In this document: positions 9,373 to 18,260 of the stretch, piece after piece
Layout of the letters: every line of letters starts with the position of its first letter
Numbering within the stretch: position 1 is the stretch's first letter
Assembly (NCBI RefSeq): GCF_001053185.1
Contig: NZ_CSTD01000001.1
Location: 62,001-126,000, forward strand
DNA length: 64,000 nt
Direction: 5' to 3'
DNA from: Mycobacterium bohemicum DSM 44277
Lineage (GTDB): Bacteria; Actinomycetota; Actinomycetes; Mycobacteriales; Mycobacteriaceae
The notes under the pieces: model-generated
Seen by the model: only the letters and a program-made list of their open reading frames with translations
Told to the model about the DNA's origin: nothing
Databases searched by the model: none
Program-made: the position numbers and the translations under genes

Positions 9373-9513
9373 ATGACGTTGCGGGTCGTGCCCGAAGGAC
9401 TGGCCGACGCGAGCGCGACGTTTCAACCGTTGACCGCCCGCCCGGCGCCGGCCCACGGCGCCGCCGACGCGGCGTCGGCATCGGCGTATCTCGTCGGAGG
9501 CGGCCGACGATGA
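9373..9513 (+). CDS. Shortened PE protein (PE5-like) with internal deletion
   Basis: A 46-residue product. It starts [20 protein letters not shown], the hallmark of PE5-type proteins, and ends [13 protein letters not shown], which resembles the last residues of a PE domain. About 55-60 residues in between are missing compared with the usual roughly 100, including the YxxxD/E secretion signal region. GAGGAG precedes the start. The stop overlaps the ATG of the PPE gene (ATGA). Either a decayed PE gene retained for coupling or a very small partner; it is unlikely to form the normal PE-PPE four-helix bundle. Confidence 0.65.
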   Translation: MTLRVVPEGLADASATFQPLTARPAPAHGAADAASASAYLVGGGRR

Positions 9514-11387
9514 CGGCGCCAATCTGGATGGCTTCTCCGCCGGAGGTGCACTCTGCGTTGCTCAGCAGTGGCCCCGGCCCTGGGCCACTGGTGGCGGCCG
9601 CCGGGGCGTGGAGCTCGCTGAGTGCCGAGTACGCGTCGGCGGCGCAGGAACTCAGCGCGTTACTGGCGTCGGTGCAGGCCGGCGCGTGGGAGGGGCCGAG
9701 CGCCGAGTCGTATGCGGCCGCGTACGTTCCCTACCTGGCGTGGCTGATGCAGGCCAGCGCCAACAGCACGGCGGCGGCCGCCCAGCTGGAGACCACCGCC
9801 GCGGGCTACACCGCCGCGCTGGCGGCCATGCCGACATTGCCCGAGCTGGCCACCAACCATGTGGTGCACGGGGTGTTGCTGGCCACGAACTTCTTCGGGA
9901 TCAACACGATCCCGATCGCGGTCAACGAGGCCGACTATGCGCGGATGTGGATTCAGGCCGCCCTCACGATGGCCACCTATCAAGCGGTCGCCGGCGCCGC
10001 GGTCGCGTCGACGCCGCAGACCACCCCGGCGCCGCAGATCCTGAAATCCGATGCCGCGTCGAGCACCAACCCGCTGCAGACGCTCCTGCAGGCGGCCGAG
10101 CAGCAGTTCGAGCAGTTCGAGGCTTCGTCGCAGATGTTCCTGCAGACGGCCCAGCAGCAGATCGAGCAGTTTCTGCAGAACCCGCTGGGGATCCAGCAGC
10201 AGATCGCGAACCTTCTCCTGAATCAGGGTCAGACCGACAACCCGCTGAATCTCCCGCAGTGGCTCGTCAATGCCCTGCAAAACGTCGGTATCGGAAATAG
10301 TCAACTCGCCCACGATCCGACGATCGACCTTCCGTTCGACAACGTCGTTTCGAACTTCCTGCAGAACTTCGGCATCAACTGGGATCCCGCAGGCGGCACC
10401 ATCAACGGGGCCACCTACGACACTTTTCAGAATCCCGGCCAAGCGTCATTCTGGATCGCCCGAAGCCTCGAACTTTTCGAGGATTTTCAAAACTTCGGGG
10501 TCGACCTCACACAAAATCCGGTGCAGGCCTTTCAATGGCTGATCAGCTGGCAGCTGTTCGATTTCCCGACCCACATCGAAGAAGTCCTTGCCTACGCGGT
10601 CACCAACCCGGCGGTGGCTGTGGCGGCGCTCCCGGCTGTCGCCCCGGCGTCAGTGGCCGGCTTGGTGGCCGCCGGCGTGGGAGGGGCGGCACTGCCCGGC
10701 TGCGAGTGCGGGTCCGTTCCGGTGGCGCGGCGCTTGTTCGGCGACGGGGGGGCCACGGGCGCCGCGGCGTTGACATTCATGCTCGCCGCGCCGGCGATCA
10801 ACCCGGTCGTGCTGATCGCCACCGCGGTGGCGTTTCCCGGTGCGCCCGAGATGGTCTTCGCGCGCGCGGGGGCGTCCCTGCTGACCGCGTTGATCATGGG
10901 GTGGGCGTGGGCGCGTTGGGGCCGCCCGGAATGGATCACCCGCAAGCTACCGCCGTCAGGCGCCAGAGCGGAATCACGCCGGGTGGTGTTCGCCGAAGCG
11001 GCCAGGCACGATTTTCTGCAAGCCGCGTCGTACTTGGTGTTGGGTGCCGCCGCGGCGGCCGCGCTACACGTGTTGGTACCGCGGTCGGTGTTCGCTCGTC
11101 TGGCAGCCGACCCCGTCCTGGCTGTGCTCGCGATGGCCGCACTGGCCGTGGTGCTGGCGTTGTGCTCGGAGGCCGACGCGTTCGTGGCCGCCAGCATGAC
11201 GATGGTGCCCCTGTTGCCGCGCCTCGTCTTCCTGGTTGTGGGCCCGGCGGTCGACGTCAAGCTTTTCGCGATGCAGGCCGGGATGTTCGGGCGGGTTTTC
11301 GCCGCACGTTTTGCGCCGTGCACGTTCGTCGTCGCGATCGCAAGCGCTTGTGCGGTCGGCTTTTTCGCCCTCGGCGGCAGGCCATGA
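9510..11387 (+). CDS. PPE domain fused to an UPF0718/ArsP-like permease half
   Basis: A 625-residue fusion. Residues 1-180 form a PPE domain close to ESX-3 PPE4 (MASPPE at 7-12, WEG at 60-62, FFGINTIPI near 129). Residues 185-380 are a Gln/Asn-rich PPE-type middle part ending in FPTHIEEVL and AALPAVAPA. From about residue 383 the protein becomes a YraQ/UPF0718 permease: [14 protein letters not shown] (397-409), [12 protein letters not shown], then the second-repeat motif [11 protein letters not shown] (552-562) and VGPAVDVKL, with about five TM segments. The first two or three TM segments of a normal permease are absent. The next gene, DUF1980, is the family's standard partner; the B. subtilis pair YcgR/YcgQ belongs to these families and, as I recall, is zinc-regulated. 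A Zur-like box lies upstream. It may be a real one-piece metal uptake protein or the product of an in-frame deletion that joined adjacent PPE and permease genes. Confidence 0.8.
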   Translation: MTAPIWMASPPEVHSALLSSGPGPGPLVAAAGAWSSLSAEYASAAQELSALLASVQAGAWEGPSAESYAAAYVPYLAWLMQASANSTAAAAQLETTAAGYTAALAAMPTLPELATNHVVHGVLLATNFFGINTIPIAVNEADYARMWIQAALTMATYQAVAGAAVASTPQTTPAPQILKSDAASSTNPLQTLLQAAEQQFEQFEASSQMFLQTAQQQIEQFLQNPLGIQQQIANLLLNQGQTDNPLNLPQWLVNALQNVGIGNSQLAHDPTIDLPFDNVVSNFLQNFGINWDPAGGTINGATYDTFQNPGQASFWIARSLELFEDFQNFGVDLTQNPVQAFQWLISWQLFDFPTHIEEVLAYAVTNPAVAVAALPAVAPASVAGLVAAGVGGAALPGCECGSVPVARRLFGDGGATGAAALTFMLAAPAINPVVLIATAVAFPGAPEMVFARAGASLLTALIMGWAWARWGRPEWITRKLPPSGARAESRRVVFAEAARHDFLQAASYLVLGAAAAAALHVLVPRSVFARLAADPVLAVLAMAALAVVLALCSEADAFVAASMTMVPLLPRLVFLVVGPAVDVKLFAMQAGMFGRVFAARFAPCTFVVAIASACAVGFFALGGRP

Positions 11388-12103
11388 GCCGGGAGAGCGA
11401 AAACGTCGTTCTGCTGATGGTGGGTCTCAGCGTCCTCATCATCGCGTGGTCGGGCGCGTTCACCCGCTACGTCAAGGTCGGACTCCTGCCATGGCTGATC
11501 ACTTCCGGTGTGCTGCTCATGGCCTTGGCGCTGTTTGTGATCATCCGGGACATCCGCAGAGGGGGCCCGGGGACGGATGATCACGATCACCTGCATTCCC
11601 ACAGCGCCGCCATCGTCTGGCTGCTCGTCTTGCCGGTCTTGCTGCTGTGCTTCGTCAAGCCGCCGGCGCTGCTGCCCTCGGCCGCCGCGCCTTCCGTCAC
11701 GCCCGTATCCAATGACGTTCTGAATCAGGCATTTCCGCCACTGCCGCCCGGCAGGGCTCCCGAACTATCGCTGCCGGAAGTGCTGATGCGCGAGGCTCAG
11801 GACACCACCGGGTCGCTGACGCATCGCCGCATCACCGTGACCGGCTTCGTTCTCCACGAGGCCGCTGGCGTGGACCTTGGTCGCATCGTCATCATCTGCT
11901 GCGCGGCCGACGCGCAATTGGCCCGAATCCACCTGGGTGGCCCCGCCGCCGCCCAAGCGACAGGGCTACCCGACAACACATGGATTCGGGTCGAGGGCGA
12001 AGTCCCGCCCAGGCAATCGAATTCGTCCAAGATTCCGACGCTGCAGGCGACCGCGGTCACCCGCATCGATGCCCCGGCCAACCCCTACGATTATCCCCGT
12101 TGA
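11384..12103 (+). CDS. DUF1980/TIGR03943 permease partner (YcgQ-like)
   Basis: A 239-residue membrane-anchored protein. Two N-terminal TM segments are followed by a histidine-rich loop DDHDHLHSH, a third TM segment and an extracytoplasmic domain with [13 protein letters not shown] and [13 protein letters not shown], both typical of DUF1980. It is coupled to the permease half by an ATGA overlap. DUF1980 proteins are almost always encoded beside UPF0718 permeases; the His-rich loop suggests metal binding. Zinc is the best guess because of the Zur box and neighbours. Confidence 0.75.
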   Translation: MSRESENVVLLMVGLSVLIIAWSGAFTRYVKVGLLPWLITSGVLLMALALFVIIRDIRRGGPGTDDHDHLHSHSAAIVWLLVLPVLLLCFVKPPALLPSAAAPSVTPVSNDVLNQAFPPLPPGRAPELSLPEVLMREAQDTTGSLTHRRITVTGFVLHEAAGVDLGRIVIICCAADAQLARIHLGGPAAAQATGLPDNTWIRVEGEVPPRQSNSSKIPTLQATAVTRIDAPANPYDYPR

Positions 12104-12120
12104 TGAGGTTTGGCGGAGCC

Positions 12121-12510
12121 TCAATTCCTTCGGCCGGCGTTGCGGGTCCAATACTGATGTCTGCCGAGATGCCTTGGCGCGGGCTTCTTTTCCCATTGCC
12201 CGAGCTCGAGCCAATCGCACAGGGCGGCGGCCTCGCCGGTGTCCGTGATGGGGCCTATCCAATGGGGGGGTCCGCAGGCTATCCGGTCGTTCGTGCACGG
12301 CTGGACGAGAGCCATCACCCCGAATCCGGTTGGGCGCGACGCGCAGGTGAGTGCTCCGAGCATGCAGGTCGCGCAGACCAGCATGGCGTGGGGACAGCGC
12401 CGGATGGTGGGGCGAAGTTCTTCGATCACCGAGAGGGCTTCTGCCGCCGCACAGGCGGTGCAGACGACGACGGTGAACGGGCGGTCGGTACCGCCCTGCG
12501 GCGAAGTCAA
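12121..12510 (-). CDS. Cysteine-rich protein of unknown function in the zinc-sparing operon
   Basis: I do not recognise the family with certainty. It is 129 residues with nine cysteines: VVVCTAC near the start, RRCPH, LVCATCMLG, LTCAS, QPCTND, RIACGPP and ALCDWL. The pattern recalls thioredoxin-fold [2Fe-2S] or metal-binding proteins. The start is TTG at 12510 with AAGGG eight nt upstream. It is the last gene after rpsR2 on the same strand and so is probably Zur-controlled. A protein this rich in possible metal ligands in a set of genes meant to save zinc is notable. Confidence 0.6.
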   Translation of the reverse strand: MTSPQGGTDRPFTVVVCTACAAAEALSVIEELRPTIRRCPHAMLVCATCMLGALTCASRPTGFGVMALVQPCTNDRIACGPPHWIGPITDTGEAAALCDWLELGQWEKKPAPRHLGRHQYWTRNAGRRN

Positions 12511-12558
12511 CGGTCAATCCCTTCGTATTCGTCCGGATGTCGTGGCGCCCCGCACGCT

Positions 12559-12825
12559 TCAGTGGCCCACCGTCGCCCCCGGGTAGGGCAGCAGCGCCAT
12601 TTCGCGCGCGTTCTTGACCGCGGTGGCGATCTGCCGTTGTTGTTGGACGGTGAGCCCGGTGACGCGCCGGGAGCGGATCTTGCCCCGCTCCGACAGGAAC
12701 ACTCGCAGCACCGCGGTGTCCTTGTAGTCGACCGTGCTGAGCCCCATGCTGACGAAAAGGTTCTTCTTGGGCTTGACAAGCAAGTCCGCGGCCCGACGAC
12801 CGCGCCGAGGTTTCTTGGCCGTCAC
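12559..12825 (-). CDS. rpsR2: 30S ribosomal protein S18, zinc-free paralogue
   Basis: An 88-residue S18 without the CxxC zinc motif. The core [26 protein letters not shown] and [17 protein letters not shown] is classical S18. It starts with GTG at 12825, overlapping the ancestral rpsN2 stop (GTGA). In M. tuberculosis the matching gene is Rv2055c, induced by zinc starvation through Zur. Because rpsN2 upstream is frameshifted into this reading frame, translating ribosomes run straight into rpsR2, so a fused S14-S18 product is possible. Confidence 0.9.
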   Translation of the reverse strand: MTAKKPRRGRRAADLLVKPKKNLFVSMGLSTVDYKDTAVLRVFLSERGKIRSRRVTGLTVQQQRQIATAVKNAREMALLPYPGATVGH

Positions 12826-13113
12826 CAGCTGGCCTTCCGCACGCCGGGCAACTGCCCGTTGTGGGCCAATTGGCGGACCCGCACCCGCGACAACCCGAAC
12901 TTGCGCAGGTGCCCGCGCGGGCGCCCGTCGACGGAGTCGCGGTTGGCTGGCGTCGCGCGGCTGGCGCGCGAGCTCGCGCTGCGCGGCTTCCCGTTGCTCC
13001 CCCGTGCTCGACGGTGAGCGAATCATCTCCTTGAGTTCGGCGCGGCGTTCGGCGTAGCGGGCCACGATGGCGCGCCGCTGGTCGTTCTTGACGACCTTGG
13101 ATTTCTTGGCCAT
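12822..13113 (-). pseudogene. rpsN2: 30S ribosomal protein S14, zinc-free paralogue, frameshifted
   Basis: The first 55 or so codons read [20 protein letters not shown] through RQPRDAS, normal for zinc-free S14 (about 101 aa). At about 12945 the frame breaks. The correct continuation, [17 protein letters not shown] through GVRKASW and a stop at 12822, is intact but in another frame. Compared with M. tuberculosis Rv2056c, about five codons (PVRLR) are replaced by a single base, i.e. a net loss of about 14 nt. The gene cannot make normal S14 unless this is a sequencing or assembly error. Confidence 0.8.
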
Positions 13114-13115
13114 GC

Positions 13116-13280
13116 TCAGCGCTCCTCGCGGAAGTCGACGTGGCGTCGGATCACGGGGTCGTATTTGCGCAGTACCAGCCGGTCGGGGTCGTTGCGCCGG
13201 TTCTTGCGCGTGATGTAGGTGTACCCGGTGCCCGCGGTGGAGCGCAGCTTGACGATCGGGCGTATCTCGTTGCGCGCCAT
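13116..13280 (-). CDS. rpmG1: 50S ribosomal protein L33, zinc-free paralogue
   Basis: A 54-residue L33: [20 protein letters not shown] then [22 protein letters not shown]. No CxxC motif, so it is the zinc-independent form that replaces the zinc-binding L33 in zinc-starved cells. The ATG at 13280 shares a base with the rpmB2 stop. It is the second gene of the Zur-controlled ribosomal operon (Rv2057c in M. tuberculosis). Confidence 0.92.
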   Translation of the reverse strand: MARNEIRPIVKLRSTAGTGYTYITRKNRRNDPDRLVLRKYDPVIRRHVDFREER

Positions 13281-13516
13281 CAGATTCGCTGCCCCTGCCG
13301 GCGCAGCCTGGCCACGACGGCCTCGATGCCGTCACGGTCGATGACCTTGATCCCCTTGGCGCTGACCCGCAGCCGGATCCGGCGGCCCTCCGACGGCAGG
13401 TAGTACGTCTTGAGTTGGATGTTGGGTGACCAGCGCCGGGGCGTGCGGCGATGCGAATGCGACACCGCGTTGCCGAATCCCGGTGCGCGGCCGGTCACTT
13501 GGCAATGAGCAGACAC
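13280..13516 (-). CDS. rpmB2: 50S ribosomal protein L28, zinc-free paralogue
   Basis: A 78-residue L28, starting with GTG at 13516 ([20 protein letters not shown]) and containing [26 protein letters not shown]. Same length as recalled for Rv2058c. Only one cysteine, so there is no zinc-binding set. It is the first gene of the operon rpmB2-rpmG1-rpsN2-rpsR2. A Zur palindrome lies 30 nt upstream. Confidence 0.92.
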   Translation of the reverse strand: MSAHCQVTGRAPGFGNAVSHSHRRTPRRWSPNIQLKTYYLPSEGRRIRLRVSAKGIKVIDRDGIEAVVARLRRQGQRI

Positions 13517-13545
13517 TCTTCCCTTCCTGGGCTTCGATCCGTTAT

Positions 13546-13560
13546 TGAAAATCATTTTCG
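13546..13560. promoter_or_regulatory. Zur box for the rpmB2 operon
   Basis: TGAAAATCATTTTCG is palindromic except for its outer base pair and lies 30 nt upstream of rpmB2. It matches the mycobacterial Zur operator type. With the box at 13601 it forms a divergent zinc-controlled promoter region. Confidence 0.8.
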
Positions 13561-13600
13561 ACAAGCCCCACCGGACACGGTACCGTAAGGCCAGCGTTAA

Positions 13601-13615
13601 TGAAAATGATTTTCA
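13601..13615. promoter_or_regulatory. Zur box for mrf-rpmE2
   Basis: TGAAAATGATTTTCA is a perfect Zur-type palindrome 12 nt upstream of the mrf start. Its closeness to the start means repressor binding would block transcription initiation directly. Confidence 0.82.
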
Positions 13616-13627
13616 AAAGGAGAAGCG

Positions 13628-14827
13628 ATGCGGACGCCCGTCATCCTCGTCGCCGGCCAGGCCGGCACCGATCCGGTCGTGGGGGCGCTGCTACGAACTC
13701 CCGGGACGCTGGTGGTGGAGCATCGTTTCGACGGTCACGTGGTGCGCCGGACGACGGCGATGCTGCAGCGTGGGGTGTTGACGACGGCGGAGGTTGGGGT
13801 CGAGCTCGCGCACGGGTGCGTGTCGTGCACCACCCGCAACGACCTGCTGGTGCTGCTGCGACAGCTGCACCGCCGCGACGACGTCGACCGCGTCGTGGTG
13901 CACCTGGCGCCGTGGCTGGAGCCCGAACCGATCTGCGTGGCCATCGACCGCGTCCGGATCCGGGTGGCGCCCGGCTACGTCGACGGGCCTGCGGCTCTGG
14001 ACGTGTCGATCGCCGCCGTGGTGACCTGTGTCGATTCATCGGCTTGGCTGGGCGAGGCCCTCGGCGACGCCGAACTCGACGACGGGCGCACCTGCGCCCA
14101 GGTGGTGGTCGGTCAGGCCGAATTCGCCGACGTGGTCGTGCTCAACCGGCCCGACCCGCATTTGGCCGGCGTGCTGCGTCGCCTGTCACCCCGCGCGCGC
14201 ATCCGGGTGGGCGCGGACGGCATCGAGCATGCCCTGGACAATCTGCCGCCCGGCGCGCGGCGGGGCCGCAGCGATGATCCGCACGGTCCCCTGCTGGCCG
14301 GAGAGCCGCCCCTGGATCCCCGCGGCCCGATCACGTTGGTGGAGTTCAATTCCCGACGCCCCTTTCACCCGCACCGCCTGCACGCGTGTGTCGACCTGCT
14401 GCTCGACGGCGTGATCCGGACCCGGGGACGGCTCTGGCTGGCCAGCCAACCCGAGCACGCAATGTGGTTGGAATCGGCCGGCGGCGGATTGCGGGTGAGC
14501 TCGGCCGGCAAATGGCTCGCCGCCCTGACGACCGCCGAGCTGGCGGGTATCGACGACGAGCGGCGCGCGTTCGCCGAGCTGAGATGGGACGACAGGCATG
14601 GCGATCGGCACACGGCGATGACCGTACTGCTATGCGGCGCAGAGCTTTCCGACATTCTCGACGGCCTGCACGGCGCGCTGCTCACCGACGAGGAGTACCG
14701 CTGCCCGCAGGACTGGATCCACTACGACGACCCGTTCGGACACTGGCACGAGGACCCGTGTGCGGCCATGACAGACGTTGTGGAGGACAAGGCCGCCCGG
14801 CATACCCAGGACGGAGACCCCCGATGA
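13628..14827 (+). CDS. mrf: Ribosome hibernation factor-recruiting GTPase MRF (CobW/COG0523 family)
   Basis: A 399-residue COG0523-family protein. The CxxC segment [13 protein letters not shown] (Cys64, Cys67) corresponds to the family metal motif. The usual Walker A loop is degenerate: [12 protein letters not shown] lacks the GKT/S lysine, which questions GTP binding. The C-terminal CobW domain is seen around [20 protein letters not shown] and the [14 protein letters not shown] region. In M. smegmatis the zinc-induced homologue MRF recruits the hibernation factor MPY to zinc-free ribosomes. The position, divergent from the zinc-free ribosomal operon and coupled to rpmE2, fits that role. Confidence 0.8.
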   Translation: MRTPVILVAGQAGTDPVVGALLRTPGTLVVEHRFDGHVVRRTTAMLQRGVLTTAEVGVELAHGCVSCTTRNDLLVLLRQLHRRDDVDRVVVHLAPWLEPEPICVAIDRVRIRVAPGYVDGPAALDVSIAAVVTCVDSSAWLGEALGDAELDDGRTCAQVVVGQAEFADVVVLNRPDPHLAGVLRRLSPRARIRVGADGIEHALDNLPPGARRGRSDDPHGPLLAGEPPLDPRGPITLVEFNSRRPFHPHRLHACVDLLLDGVIRTRGRLWLASQPEHAMWLESAGGGLRVSSAGKWLAALTTAELAGIDDERRAFAELRWDDRHGDRHTAMTVLLCGAELSDILDGLHGALLTDEEYRCPQDWIHYDDPFGHWHEDPCAAMTDVVEDKAARHTQDGDPR

Positions 14828-15090
14828 AGCCCGGCATCCACCCCGACTACCACCCCGTCGTCTTCCAGGACGCCACCACCGGTGCGATGTTTTTGACCCG
14901 CTCGACCCTCACCAGCTCACGCACCATCGAGTGGCGGACGCCGCACGGGATCGAAACGTACCCGCTTGTCGTCGTCGAAGTCACCTCCGATTCACACCCG
15001 TTCTGGACCGGCGGGCGACGCATCGTCGACACCGCCGGTCAAGTGGAGAAATTCCGGCGTCGCTACGGCACCCGGCGATCCTCTGAATGA
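14824..15090 (+). CDS. rpmE2: 50S ribosomal protein L31 type B (zinc-free)
   Basis: An 88-residue type B L31: [20 protein letters not shown], then [28 protein letters not shown]. It has no cysteines, unlike type A L31, and is the paralogue used when zinc is scarce. Overlaps the mrf stop (ATGA). Its last 28 nt overlap the convergent fur gene. Confidence 0.92.
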   Translation: MKPGIHPDYHPVVFQDATTGAMFLTRSTLTSSRTIEWRTPHGIETYPLVVVEVTSDSHPFWTGGRRIVDTAGQVEKFRRRYGTRRSSE

Positions 15091-15545
15091 AGCGTGGCGG
15101 GATGCGGTCGACCGGCCGGGCGTTCGGACCCCGGGGCGGCCCGGCAAAGCGGACATATGCCGTAGAGATCGACGTAGTGAGTGACGTCCGTGTAGTCGTG
15201 TAGACGGCTCAGGCTGTAGGTGTGCTCTTCGACCTCGACCGGGGTGAATCCCACGGCCGCGCCGCAGCGCCTGCAGACCAGATAGTGGCGATGACCCGTC
15301 CCGGTACGCAGGCGGTAGAGGATCTCGCCGTCCTCGGCGCGCTGCGTCTCGGCGATGCGGTCGTCGGCCAGCGTGCGCAGGATGCGGTAGACGCTGGTCA
15401 GGCCGATCCGCAGCTGTCGCTTCTGGCGGACGTCCAGATAAAGCTGCTGGGCGCTGCGGAAGTTCTCCTGCTCTTGCAAGACCTCCAACACGGCCCGTTG
15501 CTTGGCCGTGGAGCGTCGCCGCGGGCGCTCAGAAAGCGAAGACAC
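15063..15545 (-). CDS. Fur-family regulator linked to znuACB (second Zur-like protein)
   Basis: About 160 residues. The winged-helix part [29 protein letters not shown] is followed by metal-site motifs [11 protein letters not shown] and a C-terminal CPLC. The CxxC pairs and HxH-type histidines are those of a zinc-sensing Fur protein. The GTG at 15545, with GGAG eleven nt upstream, is a better start than the TTG at 15581. It follows znuB by 32 nt, so it is probably co-transcribed with the transporter. It is distinct from the main zur at 22.1 kb, so this genome has two such regulators. Confidence 0.8.
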   Translation of the reverse strand: MSSLSERPRRRSTAKQRAVLEVLQEQENFRSAQQLYLDVRQKRQLRIGLTSVYRILRTLADDRIAETQRAEDGEILYRLRTGTGHRHYLVCRRCGAAVGFTPVEVEEHTYSLSRLHDYTDVTHYVDLYGICPLCRAAPGSERPAGRPHPATLHSEDRRVP

Positions 15546-15577
15546 CGGAAACACAACTCCTTCGGCGCGGATGGTCG

Positions 15578-16507
15578 TCAAAACCCTGAGGTGGCGGAGC
15601 TCGGCCCCGTCGTTGACTCGGTGACGGTGGCTGGGGCGCTGCGCAATTCACCCGCTGCTCGGGCGGCGCCACGTCGGCGGCGGTCGCTCGCCCAGGCGGT
15701 CAACCAGATGGCGCAGGCGATGGTGACGATGGGGAAACTTGGCGGCAGGTTGAACATCGCTGACGCGCCGAGGCCCAGCCACACCGCGCTCAAGCTGATC
15801 GCTGTCGAGGCACACATGGCCACCACCGGGCGCGGGGTCAGCAGGATCGCGGTAGCGGCGGGAGTCACGACCAGCGCGAACAACAGCAGCGTGCCGACGG
15901 CCTGTACGGCCATGGTCACGGTGACGCCCAGCAGCACCATGAACACCATCGACAGCGCGCGCACGGGCACGCCTTTCGCCTCGGCGACAAGGGCATTTAC
16001 CGAACTGAACAGCAGCGGTCGGTAGATGATGCCGACGCTGAGGCCCAGCACCACGAGCAGGGCCGCGAAGCTCACCAGTTGATCGGGCGAGATGGCCAGC
16101 AGGTTGCCGAACAATACGTTGGTGACCGTACTGGAGCTTTTGGTGGCCAACGAGCTGAAGAACAGGCCCACACCGGTCGCCATGGCCAGGACCGTCCCGG
16201 TGACCACCTCGCGATCGGAGGCACGTTTGCCCAGCACGCCGATGACCAGTGCCCCGCCGACACAGAACACGGCGAGTCCGACGCCTACGGGCACGCCCAG
16301 TAGGACCGCGCCGGTGGCGCCGGGAAATCCGATGTGCGCCAACGCGTGGGCCGCGAAGGCGGTACGTCGCACGACGACAAAGTAGCCGATCAGCCCCGCG
16401 GCCAGGGCGACGATGGTGCCGCCGATCAGAGCGTTCTCCATGAACGCCGATGTCAGAATCGGCCACCAATTATGTTGGTAGCCAAAAGCGATGGCGTGTG
16501 AGGTCAC
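15578..16507 (-). CDS. znuB: Zinc ABC transporter permease
   Basis: A 309-residue ABC-3 (ZnuB/MntB) permease with about eight TM segments. The family region TAFAAHALAHIGFPGATGAVLLG is visible. Starts with GTG overlapping the ATPase stop (GTGA). Brings Zn2+ (or possibly Mn2+) across the inner membrane with ZnuA and ZnuC. Zinc is favoured by the Zur-like box and neighbours. M. tuberculosis Rv2060 is a partial relative in the same context. Confidence 0.88.
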   Translation of the reverse strand: MTSHAIAFGYQHNWWPILTSAFMENALIGGTIVALAAGLIGYFVVVRRTAFAAHALAHIGFPGATGAVLLGVPVGVGLAVFCVGGALVIGVLGKRASDREVVTGTVLAMATGVGLFFSSLATKSSSTVTNVLFGNLLAISPDQLVSFAALLVVLGLSVGIIYRPLLFSSVNALVAEAKGVPVRALSMVFMVLLGVTVTMAVQAVGTLLLFALVVTPAATAILLTPRPVVAMCASTAISLSAVWLGLGASAMFNLPPSFPIVTIACAIWLTAWASDRRRRGAARAAGELRSAPATVTESTTGPSSATSGF

Positions 16508-17292
16508 AATACGCTCCTCATGTACCGGTCCCCCTGCAGCGTGTTCGCGACTTGGATCGGGATGCCGTAGAGCCGGGTGAGCAGCGCATCGTCCACCACA
16601 TCGTCGATGGGTGCGTAGCGGGGGTGCCCGTCGAGGAGGTAGATCGCGCTGTCGAGGATGGGCAGCAGCGGGTTCAGGTCATGAGAAACCACCAGGATCG
16701 TCACGCCCAACTCGGCGTGCAGCCGGGCCAGCAGTGCGACGATGTCACGCTGGCTGCGAAGATCCAGTGACGCCAGCGGTTCGTCGAGGATCAGCATGTG
16801 GGGGCGCGCCACCAGAGCGGCGGCGATCGCGATGCGTTGGCGCTGCCCTCCGGAAAGCGTCGACAGCCGCCGGTCCGCGATCCCGGTGGCTTCGACGGCG
16901 GCCAGTGCCCAATCCACCTGGCGGCGTTGGGCTGCGGTGGTGCGCCCAAAGGCCCACCGTCGCCCGGTGAGTCCGAGCAGCACGACATCGGCGGCACGGA
17001 CGGCTTCCCCCGATCCGTCGGCATAGTGTTGCGGCACATAGCCGATGCCATCGTTGGCCTGGCCCGGTCGGCGGCCGAATACCTCGAGGTGACCACCCGC
17101 GGGCGAAATCAGCCCAAGAACCAGATGTAGCAGGGTGGTTTTGCCGGACCCGTTGGGTCCGATGACCGCGACCAGGCCGCCGGTGGGCACATCAAAGGTG
17201 GCGTGCGACCAGATGGTCCGTCCGCCGCGCACCGCGCTGACGTCGGTGAACGCGAGCGCGGTGGAATGCGCGACAGGCTCAGATCGCGACAC
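16504..17292 (-). CDS. znuC: Zinc ABC transporter ATPase
   Basis: A 262-residue ABC ATPase: Walker A GPNGSGKTT, signature LSGGQRQR, Walker B LILDEPLASLD and switch VVSHD. I start at GTG 17292, which overlaps the end of znuA by 14 nt. Energises uptake by ZnuA/ZnuB. Confidence 0.88.
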   Translation of the reverse strand: MSRSEPVAHSTALAFTDVSAVRGGRTIWSHATFDVPTGGLVAVIGPNGSGKTTLLHLVLGLISPAGGHLEVFGRRPGQANDGIGYVPQHYADGSGEAVRAADVVLLGLTGRRWAFGRTTAAQRRQVDWALAAVEATGIADRRLSTLSGGQRQRIAIAAALVARPHMLILDEPLASLDLRSQRDIVALLARLHAELGVTILVVSHDLNPLLPILDSAIYLLDGHPRYAPIDDVVDDALLTRLYGIPIQVANTLQGDRYMRSVL

Positions 17293-18253
17293 CGAGTGCC
17301 TTTCCCACCGCGACCAGCTGGGCATATTGCCAGCCCTCAAACGACGTTTGCCCCGGCGGCACGGTCTCGGTGACGTTGACGACGGGCACCCCGGCTTGTT
17401 CGGCAGCCGACCGGATCTGCTGGGGGATCGAACCCTCTGTCTGGGTGTTGTAGATCAGGACGTCGATGCGTCGCCCGGCCAGCTCGGTGCGGAATGCATC
17501 GATGTCTGCCGGTGACGGATCCGTGTCGTTCGCCGACGCGCGCTGGTAACCCTCCGGGGTCTTGTTGACGAGGCCCAGCGCCTGCGCTTGGTAGTCGAAG
17601 ATTGTCTCGGTGGCCGCATACGACTTGCCCGTCGCGGCGGCCCTGATCTTGCCGATCAGGCTGGTGTACGGGGTGATTGCCGCGGCAAATTCCGAGCGGC
17701 GCTGGTTGAAGTAATCACCGGCTTGCGGGTCGATCCTGCGCAGCTCGGCGCTCACGGCATCGGCGACGGCGGTCACCGCCGAAGGCAGATACCACAAATG
17801 CGGGTTGGCGCCGTCCGGGGTCTTCGTGACCTCAGCCGCGCTCACCACGTGTGCGCCGGCCGCGGAGCTGGCGGCCAGCCTGGAGGCCCACGAGTCGTAG
17901 CCGTCGCCATTGACGACGACAAGTTTGGCGCCCGAGAAGGACTCGGCATCCGCCGGCGACGGTTCATAGTCGTGCGGGTCGACGGATGAGCTGGCCAGCA
18001 CGGTTTTGACGATGCCGCACGCGCGGGCCAGCTCGGAGACGATTTCGCCCCACTGATCCACGCTGACCACTACAGCGACCGGGGCGGTCGGGCAGGACGC
18101 GGCGGCGGTGGTCCCTTTCCCCGCCGGCGCGGTCGCGGCGCCCGATCCCGTCGGGGTGTGGCTCTGGATCGTCGAGCAGCCCGCCATGGCAACGGTCCCC
18201 GCGATGGTGGCGGCGACGGCTGCGCGGTGCACACGGGTGCGCGGGACGCTCAC
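17279..18253 (-). CDS. znuA: Zinc ABC transporter substrate-binding lipoprotein
   Basis: A 324-residue cluster A-I binding protein. The signal sequence ends in a lipobox VAMAGC, so it is a lipoprotein on the outer face of the inner membrane. Family metal-binding positions appear in DPHDYEPSPAD and NPHLWYLPS. The long His-rich loop of many ZnuA proteins is not seen. GTG at 18253 or TTG at 18259 could start it. A Zur-like palindrome lies directly upstream. First gene of znuACB-fur. Confidence 0.85.
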   Translation of the reverse strand: MSVPRTRVHRAAVAATIAGTVAMAGCSTIQSHTPTGSGAATAPAGKGTTAAASCPTAPVAVVVSVDQWGEIVSELARACGIVKTVLASSSVDPHDYEPSPADAESFSGAKLVVVNGDGYDSWASRLAASSAAGAHVVSAAEVTKTPDGANPHLWYLPSAVTAVADAVSAELRRIDPQAGDYFNQRRSEFAAAITPYTSLIGKIRAAATGKSYAATETIFDYQAQALGLVNKTPEGYQRASANDTDPSPADIDAFRTELAGRRIDVLIYNTQTEGSIPQQIRSAAEQAGVPVVNVTETVPPGQTSFEGWQYAQLVAVGKALGVAI

Positions 18254-18260
18254 GGACAAA

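Noticed and set aside
9363..9509. Upstream extension of the PPE fusion to 9363
   Set aside because: Arg-rich out-of-frame reading of the PE gene; the PPE N-terminus at 9510 is canonical.
12559..13335. A designed single S14-S18 protein
   Set aside because: The ancestral S14 C-terminus is still intact in another frame, so this is better explained as a frameshift.
13280..13564. L28 starting at 13564
   Set aside because: It would begin inside the Zur box; GTG 13516 gives the standard 78-residue protein.
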